Source: SMWD01 sp964629475
GTDB taxonomy: Bacteria; Pseudomonadota; Gammaproteobacteria; Steroidobacterales; GCA-2729495
DNA: 64,000 nt
Direction of reading: 5' to 3'
Assembly: GCA_964629475.1 (NCBI GenBank)
Contig: CAZVQW010000003.1
Location: 62,001-126,000, forward strand
The translations under genes were made by a program, and so were the position numbers. Shown here piece after piece: positions 24,301-32,507 of the stretch. Below the pieces are notes generated by a model. It did no database searches. It was not told where the DNA came from and saw nothing but the letters and a program-made list of their open reading frames with translations. Position 1 is the first letter of the stretch; every line of letters starts with the position of its first letter.

Positions 24301-26996
24301 ATATCTCCATCGTCAACGTTATCGCCGGTACCGGTAAAGTCGACCGGCAGGTTGTCATCTGCCGGCTGCCGGTCGGGAACATGGCCTTCACGGAATAACT
24401 CGAATATTGCGCCGGAATAACCTGCCGGTGCTACGAGTCCGGTTTCCGGAACGATACGTGCAGTGATAATACCCGCCGGCCGCGGGATTGCCGCATGCGG
24501 TGATTCGGCCAGCGCTTCCCGCATGAAGTATTTCCAGATCGGCAACGCAGTCCGGCTGCCTTCTTCACCGGCACCGAGCGGCCGGTCCTGATCGAAGCCA
24601 ACCCAGGCTGTCGCGACGAGATCGCCGTTGAAGCCACTGAACCATGCATCGCGGCGGTCGTTGGATGTGCCGGTCTTGCCGGCGAGGTCGGGTCGGTTGA
24701 GATCACGTGCGCGCCGTCCGGTTCCGCGCTGAATGACGTCCCGCATCATGTCATATATCAGGTAGGCGTTCTCCGCCGCGATGATACGCTCGGGCGGGTT
24801 ATTGACGGTGGCGAAAAATACGGGTGTATCGGCGAGTGTGGGCCGCCATGTCAGGCCGTGTTCAATCATTGCCTCCATAGTTGGATAGTGTGGAATTTCG
24901 GTGACGACTTCCGGTTCGGGGAGCAGTTGGTTATCGACCAGGCCGGGGACCGGGTCGTCGTCACCGGCTGATTGCGGCGGCAATGGCATTGGCTCGATCG
25001 TGTCGGTAACTTTGATCATGGGCAAGTCGGTCGGCAGTTCGCAATTTTCACAGGCAAAGCCTGGATCAGCCTGAAACGTGACCGTGTCGTTCGAATCCAG
25101 AATGCGATCGATCAGGTAGGGTTCGGTACGGAATCCACCGCTTGCGAAAGCGGCGTAGCCGGCGGCGACATCGCGCGGCGATGCTCCACCGCTACCTAGC
25201 GCGAGCGACAAGTCTCGCGGCAGTGCACTTTCCGGCAGGCCGAACGACTCGATGTGCCGAATCGCCGCACTCAGGCCGGTGCCGCGCAGGATGCGCACGG
25301 AGACCAGGTTCAGCGATTTGATCAGCGCTTCGCGCAGCCGGATCGGGCCGTGAAATTTGCGGGAATAATTTTCCGGGCGCCAGGCGGTCTCCAGTTCTGT
25401 GTCATCGAAAACGACCGGTGCATCGTTAACGAGGGTTGCCGTGGTGAAGCCATTCTCAAGTGCGGCGGAATAGATGAACGGCTTGAATGATGAGCCTGGT
25501 TGCCGCCTGGTCTGCACGGCACGATTGAATTTGCTGGTGAAAAAGTCAAAGCCACCGACCAGGGCGACTGTCGCGCCGTCGCTCGGGTCCAGTGCAACGA
25601 ATGCACCCTGAACCTGCGGTACTTGCGCGAGCCGCCAGCCTTTGTCCGCCGTGTGCAGCAGGTGAATCAGATCACCGACTGTGACGATATTGTCGATCGA
25701 TTCCGGTGCATCACCAATGATGTTGTCATTGATATATGGCCGCCATCGCATGTTGTCCCACGCGACCGTGACACGGCCATAATTCTGGATATAGAGCAGT
25801 GCCGAGTTGTCGTCGGCGGTGGCCAGAACGATTGCATTGTGCAGATCCTCGAGGCGTGGAGAGTGGCTTAACAGTTCCGCGAGTGCCGTATCGTCGAGTG
25901 CGACAGCTTTGATATTGCCGGTATTCGCTTTTTCCAGTCGTTCATCAGGCGTGATGTTTTCGTCGTCCCGATCGGCGGTGAGCAGCGCGTCGAGCACATG
26001 GGTTTCGATCGGTCCGCGATAACCGTGGCGCCGATCATATTCGAGCAACGCGGTGCGCAGCGAGGTACTCGCTGCGCGTTGCAGCTTTGCATTGATAGTC
26101 GTGACAACTTTGTAGCCATCCGTATAAACCTTGAGCCCAAATCGTCGGACCATTTCTGCGCGCACCATCTCGGTGACATACGGCGCGTGCATCTCGACTT
26201 TCGGACCGTACAGGTGGGACTCCATTGGCAAGGCTAACGCTGCATCGTATTGACTGCGGGTAATGGATTTGAGTTCGAGCATACGGCGCAGGACGTAGGC
26301 GCGGCGTTCCGTGGCGCGCTCTATATTCTTGACCGGATTCAGTGCGGACGGCGCCTTCGGCATGCCGGCGATCGTCGCCGCCTCGGCGACATTCAGTTCG
26401 CTCAGCGATTTGCCGAAGTAGACTTCTGCAGCGGCGCCGACACCGTAGGCGCGCTGGCCGAGAAAGATCTTGTTCAGATACAGGGCGAGAATTTCCTGTT
26501 TCGAGAATTCGCTTTCGATTTGCACAGCCAGAATCAGTTCCTTGGCTTTGCGCACAAAGGAGCGTTCGCGCGTCAGGAAATACACACGTGCGAGCTGTTG
26601 GGTAATGGTGCTGCCGCCCTGACTGCGTGCCCCGGTGCGCATCAGGTTGATTGCCGCGCGGGTAATGCCCTGATAATCGAACCCGGGGTGTTCGAAAAAC
26701 CGGTCGTCTTCCGCCGCCAGAAATGCATTGACGACAATTTCCGGGATCTCGTCATAGGAGACGGGGGTGCGTCGCTTTTCGCCTATCTGCGCCATCAGGC
26801 GTCCGTCCCGGGAAAAAATGCGCAAGGGTGTCTGCAGTTCGACGTCACGCAGTGTCTCGGCCGACGGCAAACTGGGCAGCAGATAATAATAAGCGCCGGA
26901 GATGATCATCAGCACCAGCAGGAGGCCGGTTATCGCCACAGCGCCCACCAGCGGCCAGATTCGCAATAGTTTGCCCTTAGTCAATTTGCCGGTCAT
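24294..26996 (-). CDS. mrcA: Penicillin-binding protein 1A (bifunctional)
   Basis: 900 residues. One N-terminal transmembrane helix (about 14-38), then the glycosyltransferase domain with E-D-D-R-F-F-E-H-P-G-F-D, G-G-S-T-I-T-Q-Q and a K-E-x-x-x-A-x-x-I-E block. An inserted OB-like region follows, and then the transpeptidase with the S-x-x-K motif in P-G-S-S-F-K-P-F, the S-x-N motif in K-S-L-N, and K-T-G-T-S. It polymerises and cross-links peptidoglycan in the periplasm. It is divergent from the pilM operon, as in pseudomonads. Confidence 0.96.
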   Translation of the reverse strand: MTGKLTKGKLLRIWPLVGAVAITGLLLVLMIISGAYYYLLPSLPSAETLRDVELQTPLRIFSRDGRLMAQIGEKRRTPVSYDEIPEIVVNAFLAAEDDRFFEHPGFDYQGITRAAINLMRTGARSQGGSTITQQLARVYFLTRERSFVRKAKELILAVQIESEFSKQEILALYLNKIFLGQRAYGVGAAAEVYFGKSLSELNVAEAATIAGMPKAPSALNPVKNIERATERRAYVLRRMLELKSITRSQYDAALALPMESHLYGPKVEMHAPYVTEMVRAEMVRRFGLKVYTDGYKVVTTINAKLQRAASTSLRTALLEYDRRHGYRGPIETHVLDALLTADRDDENITPDERLEKANTGNIKAVALDDTALAELLSHSPRLEDLHNAIVLATADDNSALLYIQNYGRVTVAWDNMRWRPYINDNIIGDAPESIDNIVTVGDLIHLLHTADKGWRLAQVPQVQGAFVALDPSDGATVALVGGFDFFTSKFNRAVQTRRQPGSSFKPFIYSAALENGFTTATLVNDAPVVFDDTELETAWRPENYSRKFHGPIRLREALIKSLNLVSVRILRGTGLSAAIRHIESFGLPESALPRDLSLALGSGGASPRDVAAGYAAFASGGFRTEPYLIDRILDSNDTVTFQADPGFACENCELPTDLPMIKVTDTIEPMPLPPQSAGDDDPVPGLVDNQLLPEPEVVTEIPHYPTMEAMIEHGLTWRPTLADTPVFFATVNNPPERIIAAENAYLIYDMMRDVIQRGTGRRARDLNRPDLAGKTGTSNDRRDAWFSGFNGDLVATAWVGFDQDRPLGAGEEGSRTALPIWKYFMREALAESPHAAIPRPAGIITARIVPETGLVAPAGYSGAIFELFREGHVPDRQPADDNLPVDFTGTGDNVDDGDIF

Positions 26997-27050
26997 CTTG
27001 CTTGTTTTCTCTCACCAGAATATCCCTTTCAGAAAAGCGGAATCAGTCCC

Positions 27051-27079
27051 TTGCCATCGTGGGGTTGATTATGCATATT
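27051..27079 (+). promoter_or_regulatory. Candidate promoter of the riboswitch-pilM transcript
   Basis: T-T-G-C-C-A (27051-27056), a 17-base spacer and C-A-T-A-T-T (27074-27079) match sigma-70 elements at five and four of six positions. The predicted start near 27086 falls a few bases before the riboswitch aptamer, which supports the call. Confidence 0.55.
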
Positions 27080-27085
27080 AGCTGT

Positions 27086-27212
27086 AGTTTTTGGGCAAAC
27101 TCACCGAAAGGTGAGGACGCAAAGCCACCGGTCTAAAGGACTAGTAATGGTTGCGACGATGTGGGAGGTCGCAGCGGGAGTTTGATCCTAGGACAGCGGG
27201 GCTGCCGATATG
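27086..27212 (+). promoter_or_regulatory. Cyclic di-GMP-I (GEMM) riboswitch
   Basis: The conserved core is present in order. G-G-G-C-A-A-A-C (27093-27100) leads into a stem capped by a GAAA tetraloop (27106-27109). G-G-A-C-G-C-A-A-A-G-C-C then pairs back through G-C-C (27124-27126). The C-C-G-G-T-C-T-A-A-A-G-G side of the second domain carries the tetraloop receptor, and its 3' side is C-C-T-A-G-G-A-C-A-G-C-G-G-G-G-C-T-G-C-C-G. An extra hairpin arm fills the outer second domain. By alignment with the Vc2 aptamer, ligand-contacting G20 and C92 correspond to G27094 and C27205, so c-di-GMP rather than 3',3'-cGAMP is expected. A leader of about 240 bases follows before pilM; I see no clear terminator in it. 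Confidence 0.92.
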
Positions 27213-27377
27213 CAGGGTTGATGGGCCCGCGGCAGTCGCCTCTATCCAGTCAGATTCCCCCGTGTAGATCGGAATCCCGCGCAGGCGTAACGCCTGGAGT
27301 GAGGCCGAATATGCCCGGTGATTTGAGGATGGGGTGGAAAAGTGTGTGAAAGTCATGGTTGCTTTATATCCAGTTCG

Positions 27378-27402
27378 ATATAGTTAAATTGGCTATCTAA
27401 GG
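27378..27402. repeat. Short dispersed repeat in the pilM leader
   Basis: This 25-base AT-rich segment matches 38747-38771, inside the right end of the RAYT element, at 22 of 25 positions. It could be the remnant of a transposon end. Confidence 0.4.
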
Positions 27403-27451
27403 TGCTTAACCACATTTTTTACGCAAGCTACGGACTTAGAAGGGAAAAATA

Positions 27452-28513
27452 GTGCTTTTCGGGTCACGTTCAAAGTCCCTGATTGGGCTTGACATAACTA
27501 CGTCATCAATCAAGTTGCTGGAATTAACTCAGAGCGGCAAGACGTTTCGTGCAGAATGCTACGCTGCTGACGCCACTCCACCTAATTCTATTAATGAAAA
27601 AAGCATCGTCGACGCAGACGCGGTCGGTGAGGCAATTCGGCGCGCCGTTAAACGCTCCGGATCGAAAGCGCAGGAAGCGGCGATCGCAATCAGCGGCGAT
27701 GCGGCGATTACCAAAGTTATTCAGATGCCGGCGAATCTCAACGAGAATGACCTGGAGGGTCAGGTTGAGATTCAGGCTGACCAATATATTCCTTTCCCGA
27801 TGGAAGAAGTCAGTTTTGACTTCGAAGTCATGGGGCCCTCGGCGAATGATCCTGAGATGAACGACGTGCTGCTCGTCGCGACGCGTACTGAAAATGTCGA
27901 TCAAAGACGTGCCGCGGTGGAAGCGGCTGGATTGACGGCGAAAGTTGTCGACGTCGAAGCATTCGCACTCGAAAATGCCTGTACATTGCTCGCACATCAG
28001 ATGCCGGACGGTGGACAGGATCACCTGGTTGCGATCGTGGATTTCGGTGCGAGCAATACGACATTCAGCGTGTTGCAGGATTTGCGGGTTATATATACCC
28101 GCGATTTCTCGTTTGGCGGGCAACAGTTGACCGAGGAAATCATGCGGACTTACGGCCTCAGTCTCGAAGATGCCGGTCGCGCCAAGAAAGAAGGTGGTCT
28201 GCCGAGTAACTATCAGCCCGAGGTGCTCGATCCGTTCATTGACGATATGACCCAGCAGGTCAGTCGCTCTATGCAGTTCTTCCTCGCGTCGGCGGGTGGT
28301 CGCGATCAGCCGGACCAGATCCTGGTACTCGGGGGTTGTGCAAATATCCCCGGCGTGGCGGATGTAATCTCCAGCAAAGTCGGCGTGCCGACGGAGATTG
28401 GCGATCCCCTCGGTCACATGAAGATTTCATCGAAGGCGAAAGCGCAGGGTGTGCGCGGGGATGCAACCGCACTGTTAACGGCCTTCGGCCTCGCGCTACG
28501 GAGTTTCGACTGA
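27452..28513 (+). CDS. pilM: Type IV pilus assembly ATPase-like protein PilM
   Basis: 353-residue actin-fold cytoplasmic protein. The start is GTG at 27452 with A-A-G-G-G-A eight bases upstream. Nucleotide-binding motifs of the FtsA/PilM fold are visible: L-I-G-L-D-I-T-T-S-S-I-K near the N-terminus, V-D-F-G-A-S-N-T-T-F in the middle, and L-V-L-G-G-C-A-N-I-P-G late. PilM binds the cytoplasmic N-terminus of PilN and links the inner-membrane alignment complex to the motor. It is the first gene of the riboswitch-controlled operon. Confidence 0.97.
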   Translation: MLFGSRSKSLIGLDITTSSIKLLELTQSGKTFRAECYAADATPPNSINEKSIVDADAVGEAIRRAVKRSGSKAQEAAIAISGDAAITKVIQMPANLNENDLEGQVEIQADQYIPFPMEEVSFDFEVMGPSANDPEMNDVLLVATRTENVDQRRAAVEAAGLTAKVVDVEAFALENACTLLAHQMPDGGQDHLVAIVDFGASNTTFSVLQDLRVIYTRDFSFGGQQLTEEIMRTYGLSLEDAGRAKKEGGLPSNYQPEVLDPFIDDMTQQVSRSMQFFLASAGGRDQPDQILVLGGCANIPGVADVISSKVGVPTEIGDPLGHMKISSKAKAQGVRGDATALLTAFGLALRSFD

Positions 28514-28514
28514 T

Positions 28515-29093
28515 ATGCCACGCATTAATCTGCTGCCATGGCGTGATGAACTGCGGACAGAACGCCGCAACCAGTTCTTTGTTGCACTGGGCGCCGCCGC
28601 TGTACTCGTTGCGCTGTTTATTCTTATTGGCAACCTGGTGTTCGGTAACATCATTGATCATCAGAATAGTCGCAACCGGTTGCTGCAAGCGGAAATCGAC
28701 TTACTGAATATCAAAATCAGTGAGATCCTTGATCTCGAAAACCAGAAGGACCGGTTGCTGGCACGAATGGAAATTATCGAACAGCTGCAGCGTAGCCGTC
28801 CCGGCATCGTGCATGTCTTCGAGGAACTCGTCACGACGTTACCCGGTGGCGTGTACCTGAGTCAGGTCAAGCAAAATGGTTCTCAGCTCGAGATCATCGG
28901 TGCGGCAGAATCAAACACACGCGTATCGGCATTGATGCGCAATATCGATGCATCCGAGTGGTTGGGTTCACCGGATCTGCAGGTCGTCGAGGTTAAATCG
29001 AAATCTGCCGATAACGGTCGGCGCGCCAGCGAGTTTACGGTGCTTGCAAAGACGCTGACATCCGGGCTGGGCGAAGAGGGGGAATTGGAATGA
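28515..29093 (+). CDS. pilN: Type IV pilus alignment protein PilN
   Basis: 192 residues. The cytoplasmic N-terminus is P-R-I-N-L-L-P-W-R, the PilM-binding motif. A transmembrane helix follows (about 21-42), then a coiled-coil stretch and a periplasmic ferredoxin-like domain. It forms a heterodimer with PilO. It starts one base after the pilM stop and overlaps pilO by 4 bases. Confidence 0.96.
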   Translation: MPRINLLPWRDELRTERRNQFFVALGAAAVLVALFILIGNLVFGNIIDHQNSRNRLLQAEIDLLNIKISEILDLENQKDRLLARMEIIEQLQRSRPGIVHVFEELVTTLPGGVYLSQVKQNGSQLEIIGAAESNTRVSALMRNIDASEWLGSPDLQVVEVKSKSADNGRRASEFTVLAKTLTSGLGEEGELE

Positions 29094-29707
29094 ACTTCCT
29101 CGAAGAACTCCAGAATCTCGATTTCAATGACATAGGTCGTTGGCCGTTCCTGTTCCGCGCACTGTTTGTCGGCCTGTTTTTCATCGTTGCTGCAGCCGGT
29201 GGATTTTATTACTTCGTCTATGACTCGCAGATGCCGCGGCTCGAGCGTGCCGAGCAGGAAGAAATGGAATTGCGCCTGTCTTTTGAGCAGAAGCAAAAGA
29301 AGGCGGCAAACTTTGATGCTTATAAGGAGCAGCTTGCCGAGATCGAGGATTCGTTTGGCACGATGTTGCGCCAGTTGCCGGGCAAGACAGAGATTCCAAA
29401 TCTGCTCGTCGATATTTCGCAAACCGGACTGGCGGCCGGGCTGCAGGAAGAATTATTTCAGCCACTGTCCGAGAATCAAAAAGATTTTTACGCTGAGAAG
29501 CCGATCAAGATACGTCTGAAGGGCAGCTATCATGAGTTTGGCCGGTTTGTTAGCGACATTGCGGCATTGCCGCGGATCGTGACGCTGCACGATATTGCGA
29601 TCACGCAGTCGCGCAGTGATGAAGCGAGTAGTGGCGAGCTGATACTCAACGTGACGGCAAAAACATATCGCTATCTCGATGAAGACGTCGAGGAGAATGC
29701 AGGATGA
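29090..29707 (+). CDS. pilO: Type IV pilus alignment protein PilO
   Basis: 205 residues: a short cytoplasmic N-terminus (N-F-L-E-E-L-Q-N-L-D), one transmembrane helix (about 22-43), a coiled coil rich in Glu/Lys/Gln, and a periplasmic domain with the conserved Y-H-E-F-G-R-F-V-S-D-I-A-A-L-P-R-I-V block. With PilN it connects PilM to PilP in the periplasm. ATGA overlaps at both ends indicate coupled translation. Confidence 0.96.
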   Translation: MNFLEELQNLDFNDIGRWPFLFRALFVGLFFIVAAAGGFYYFVYDSQMPRLERAEQEEMELRLSFEQKQKKAANFDAYKEQLAEIEDSFGTMLRQLPGKTEIPNLLVDISQTGLAAGLQEELFQPLSENQKDFYAEKPIKIRLKGSYHEFGRFVSDIAALPRIVTLHDIAITQSRSDEASSGELILNVTAKTYRYLDEDVEENAG

Positions 29708-30228
29708 GCGGTGTGGAGCAATGTATGCAGTTAATGCTGAGATTATCGGCAGTCTGTATGGCGCTGGCACTGACGGCTTGTGGTGGCGGCATGAGTGATC
29801 TCGAGGAATATGTTGCCGATGTCAAGCAACGACCGGGTGGCCGCATCGAACCGTTGCCTCAGATCAAGCCTTATGAAACTTTCGAATATCATGTCGAGAG
29901 CAAGCGTTCGCCGTTCGTTCAGGAACGGGTGGTTGTGCAGGGTAAATCGACGGGTCCGTCACCGATCAAGAATCGGAACAAGGAATATCTGGAACAGTTC
30001 TCGCTCGACACGTTGAACATGGTCGGCACGCTGGAACGTGAAGGCAAGACATACGGGCTCGTGCAAACCAATGACGGATTGGTGCATCGTATCTTGCCCG
30101 GAAACTATGTCGGACAGAATGACGGCCGGGTGGTGTCGATAACCGAAGGCAGGATCGAGATTGAAGAGCTGGTATCCGATGGTATCGGCAGCTTCTTCAA
30201 ACGTAGCGCAGGAATTGGAATTGATTGA
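29704..30228 (+). CDS. pilP: Type IV pilus lipoprotein PilP
   Basis: 174 residues. The lipobox is A-L-T-A-C, so the mature protein starts at that cysteine in the inner membrane. The periplasmic part has the family blocks K-P-Y-E-T-F-E-Y, R-S-P-F and L-V-Q-T-N-D-G-L-V-H-R-I-L-P-G-N-Y-V-G-Q-N-D-G, the beta domain that contacts PilQ. The ATG at 29704 overlaps the pilO stop; an internal ATG at 29725 would give a more typical signal peptide. Confidence 0.95.
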   Translation: MSGVEQCMQLMLRLSAVCMALALTACGGGMSDLEEYVADVKQRPGGRIEPLPQIKPYETFEYHVESKRSPFVQERVVVQGKSTGPSPIKNRNKEYLEQFSLDTLNMVGTLEREGKTYGLVQTNDGLVHRILPGNYVGQNDGRVVSITEGRIEIEELVSDGIGSFFKRSAGIGID

Positions 30229-30268
30229 ACGACTGGCGCCCTGGGTGGGGGCTTGGGAGTACTTGAGA

Positions 30269-32467
30269 ATGAGCACAGCTAGGCCGAATTGGGACTTGAT
30301 CAGCAGGCACGCGCGCGCAGTCGGCGTCGGCCGCCTGTTGATGAGTTTGTATTGTGTCATCGCCTTTGGGCTGGCAGCGGGCTCTGCTGCGGTCGCTCAG
30401 GATGCACCGAACAGCCTCGATAACATCGAGGTACGGGCGCTTCCGGGTAATCGCATTGAACTGCGGCTAATGACATCCGGTGATGCACCGGAACCACTGG
30501 CTTTCACGATCGATGAACCGGCGCGTATCGCGATTGATCTGCGTGATACGGTGCTTGGTCTCCCGGCACGACGCAAGGATGTCGGTATTGGTGCACTCAA
30601 TACGATTCTGGCTGCCGAAGCCAATGGTCGTACCCGCGTCGTTCTGAATCTCGATGTACCCGTTGGCTACCAGACTCGTGTCGATGGCAACAGTATCGTG
30701 GTTACGCTCAACAGTACTGCCGGCAGCGGTGCTGCAACCATGGCTGCGGCACCGACGACGCCTAGTAGCGCAAGCGATGCATCCGCTGCCCGATCAATCG
30801 AAAATATTGACTTTCGCCGTACCGAGGCAGGTGCCGGCCGGCTCATCGTCGAACTGTCCGAGGTCGGCACAGCGGCCGATGTTCGCCGCACGGGCGACCA
30901 GATCACGCTGAATTTTGCCAGCACAGTTTTGCCTGAATCGTTGATGAAGCGCCTCGACGTCATGGATTTTGCGACACCGGTGACGACAATCGATGCCATG
31001 AGCGTCGGTGGTGACACGCGCATCGTAATGTCCGCGACGGGTAATTTCGCCGAACTGGCTTATCAGTCCGATGCCATGTTCAGCGTCGAGGTACAGCCGG
31101 TTGTAGAAAAGAAACTGGAAGTGACACCGACGTTATTCAACCCGGATCGTGTCTATGAAGGTGAAAAGCTGACGCTGAACTTTCAGGATATCGAGACACG
31201 CGCTGTGCTGCAGTTGCTGGCCGATGTCAGCGGCCGCAACATTGTTGTTTCGGATACGGTGCAGGGCAACGTCACATTGCGCCTGCAGGGCGTGCCGTGG
31301 GATCAGGCGCTCGATATCGTGCTGGCCACCAAGGGCCTGGACATGCGCCAAAACGGCAATGTCATCATTGTCGCGCCGACTGAAGAAATTTCCGCACGTG
31401 AACTCGCCGATCTCGAATCGAGGAAAGAAATCAGCGAACTCGAGCCGCTCATAGCCGAGTATGTGCAGGTTAACTACGCGAAGGCCAGTGATCTGGCCGA
31501 GCTGATTGCCGGCGGCAGCGGCGGTACCGCATTGTTGTCGGATCGTGGGTCGGTCGGGATCGATGATCGTACCAACACGCTGCTGTTGCAGGATACGGCG
31601 GAACGCATCGCATCGATTCGCAAGCTCGTCGCAACACTCGACATTCCTGTTCGCCAGGTACTGATCGAATCGCGGATCGTCATCGTCAGGGATGACTTTA
31701 GCCGCGACCTCGGTATCCGCTGGGGCGCGACCGTGGTCAAGGAAAATGGTGACGGCATTATCACGACATCGGGTAATGCCAACGCTACGAACACTGTCGT
31801 CAACGACGCCGCGGACAACATCAACTCGAGCGGCACGCCGTTTCCGGTTGGTATCCCGAATCTCGACGATCGTTTCAATGTCAATCTGCCGATCGCTAAT
31901 CCGGCCGGCCAGTTTGCACTCGCGATTCTCGATGACGATTACCTGATCGATCTCGAATTATCTGCATTGCAGGCCGAAGGTCGTGGTGAGGTGATTTCGT
32001 CACCGCGCGTCATCACGGCGAATCAGAAGGAAGCGAACATCAAGCAGGGTGTCGAGATTCCGTACCAGGAATCATCGTCCAGCGGCGCGACGACGACTCA
32101 GTTCAAGGAAGCGGTGCTGAGTCTGACAGTGACGCCGCAGATCACCCCGGATGACCGGATAGTCATGGATCTGCTGGTGACTAAAGACAGCGTCGGCGAG
32201 GTTGTGTCGACCGAGCGCGGCGGTTCCGTGCCGAGTATCGATACACGTTCGATCGAGACGCAGGTGCTGGTCAACAATGGACAGACCGTCGTGCTCGGCG
32301 GTATCTATGAAACCGAGCAAGGGGAAACGGTAACCAAGGTGCCGTATCTCGGCGATATCCCGTTCCTGGGAATGTTTTTCAGGTCCACACGGGTCGTGTC
32401 GAATAAATCGGAACTACTTATTTTCGTAACGCCAAAAATACTAAAAGAAGGCTCGAGTATTTATTAA
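30269..32467 (+). CDS. pilQ: Type IV pilus secretin PilQ
   Basis: 732 residues from the ATG at 30269; the frame extends further back into pilP. A signal sequence ends near A-A-V-A-Q-D. Two AMIN domains follow (about 50-120 and 175-270), then the secretin short N domain (L-N-F-Q-D-I-E-T-R-A-V-L-Q-L-L-A), an N1 domain, and the secretin barrel from about 470. The barrel carries V-L-I-E-S-R-I-V-I-V, I-S-S-P-R-V-I-T-A-N and V-P-Y-L-G-D-I-P-F-L-G-M-F-F-R. It forms the outer-membrane pore for the pilus. Confidence 0.97.
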   Translation: MSTARPNWDLISRHARAVGVGRLLMSLYCVIAFGLAAGSAAVAQDAPNSLDNIEVRALPGNRIELRLMTSGDAPEPLAFTIDEPARIAIDLRDTVLGLPARRKDVGIGALNTILAAEANGRTRVVLNLDVPVGYQTRVDGNSIVVTLNSTAGSGAATMAAAPTTPSSASDASAARSIENIDFRRTEAGAGRLIVELSEVGTAADVRRTGDQITLNFASTVLPESLMKRLDVMDFATPVTTIDAMSVGGDTRIVMSATGNFAELAYQSDAMFSVEVQPVVEKKLEVTPTLFNPDRVYEGEKLTLNFQDIETRAVLQLLADVSGRNIVVSDTVQGNVTLRLQGVPWDQALDIVLATKGLDMRQNGNVIIVAPTEEISARELADLESRKEISELEPLIAEYVQVNYAKASDLAELIAGGSGGTALLSDRGSVGIDDRTNTLLLQDTAERIASIRKLVATLDIPVRQVLIESRIVIVRDDFSRDLGIRWGATVVKENGDGIITTSGNANATNTVVNDAADNINSSGTPFPVGIPNLDDRFNVNLPIANPAGQFALAILDDDYLIDLELSALQAEGRGEVISSPRVITANQKEANIKQGVEIPYQESSSSGATTTQFKEAVLSLTVTPQITPDDRIVMDLLVTKDSVGEVVSTERGGSVPSIDTRSIETQVLVNNGQTVVLGGIYETEQGETVTKVPYLGDIPFLGMFFRSTRVVSNKSELLIFVTPKILKEGSSIY

Positions 32468-32507
32468 GGATTGGTCGTAACACGGTTACGGCAGAGGTAT
32501 AGACGGT

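Noticed and set aside
27086..27212. Possibility that the GEMM aptamer is the cGAMP-sensing (Ib) variant
   Set aside because: The position equivalent to residue 20 is G, the c-di-GMP-type base.
27141..27356. 71-residue minus-strand frame upstream of pilM
   Set aside because: It lies on the opposite strand of the riboswitch and has no protein features.
27388..27405. Sigma-54-like T-G-G...T-G-C elements upstream of pilM
   Set aside because: The GG-GC spacing is 11 rather than 10 bases, and the segment overlaps the dispersed repeat.
27524..28417. 297-residue frame antisense to pilM
   Set aside because: pilM motifs and operon spacing are decisive.
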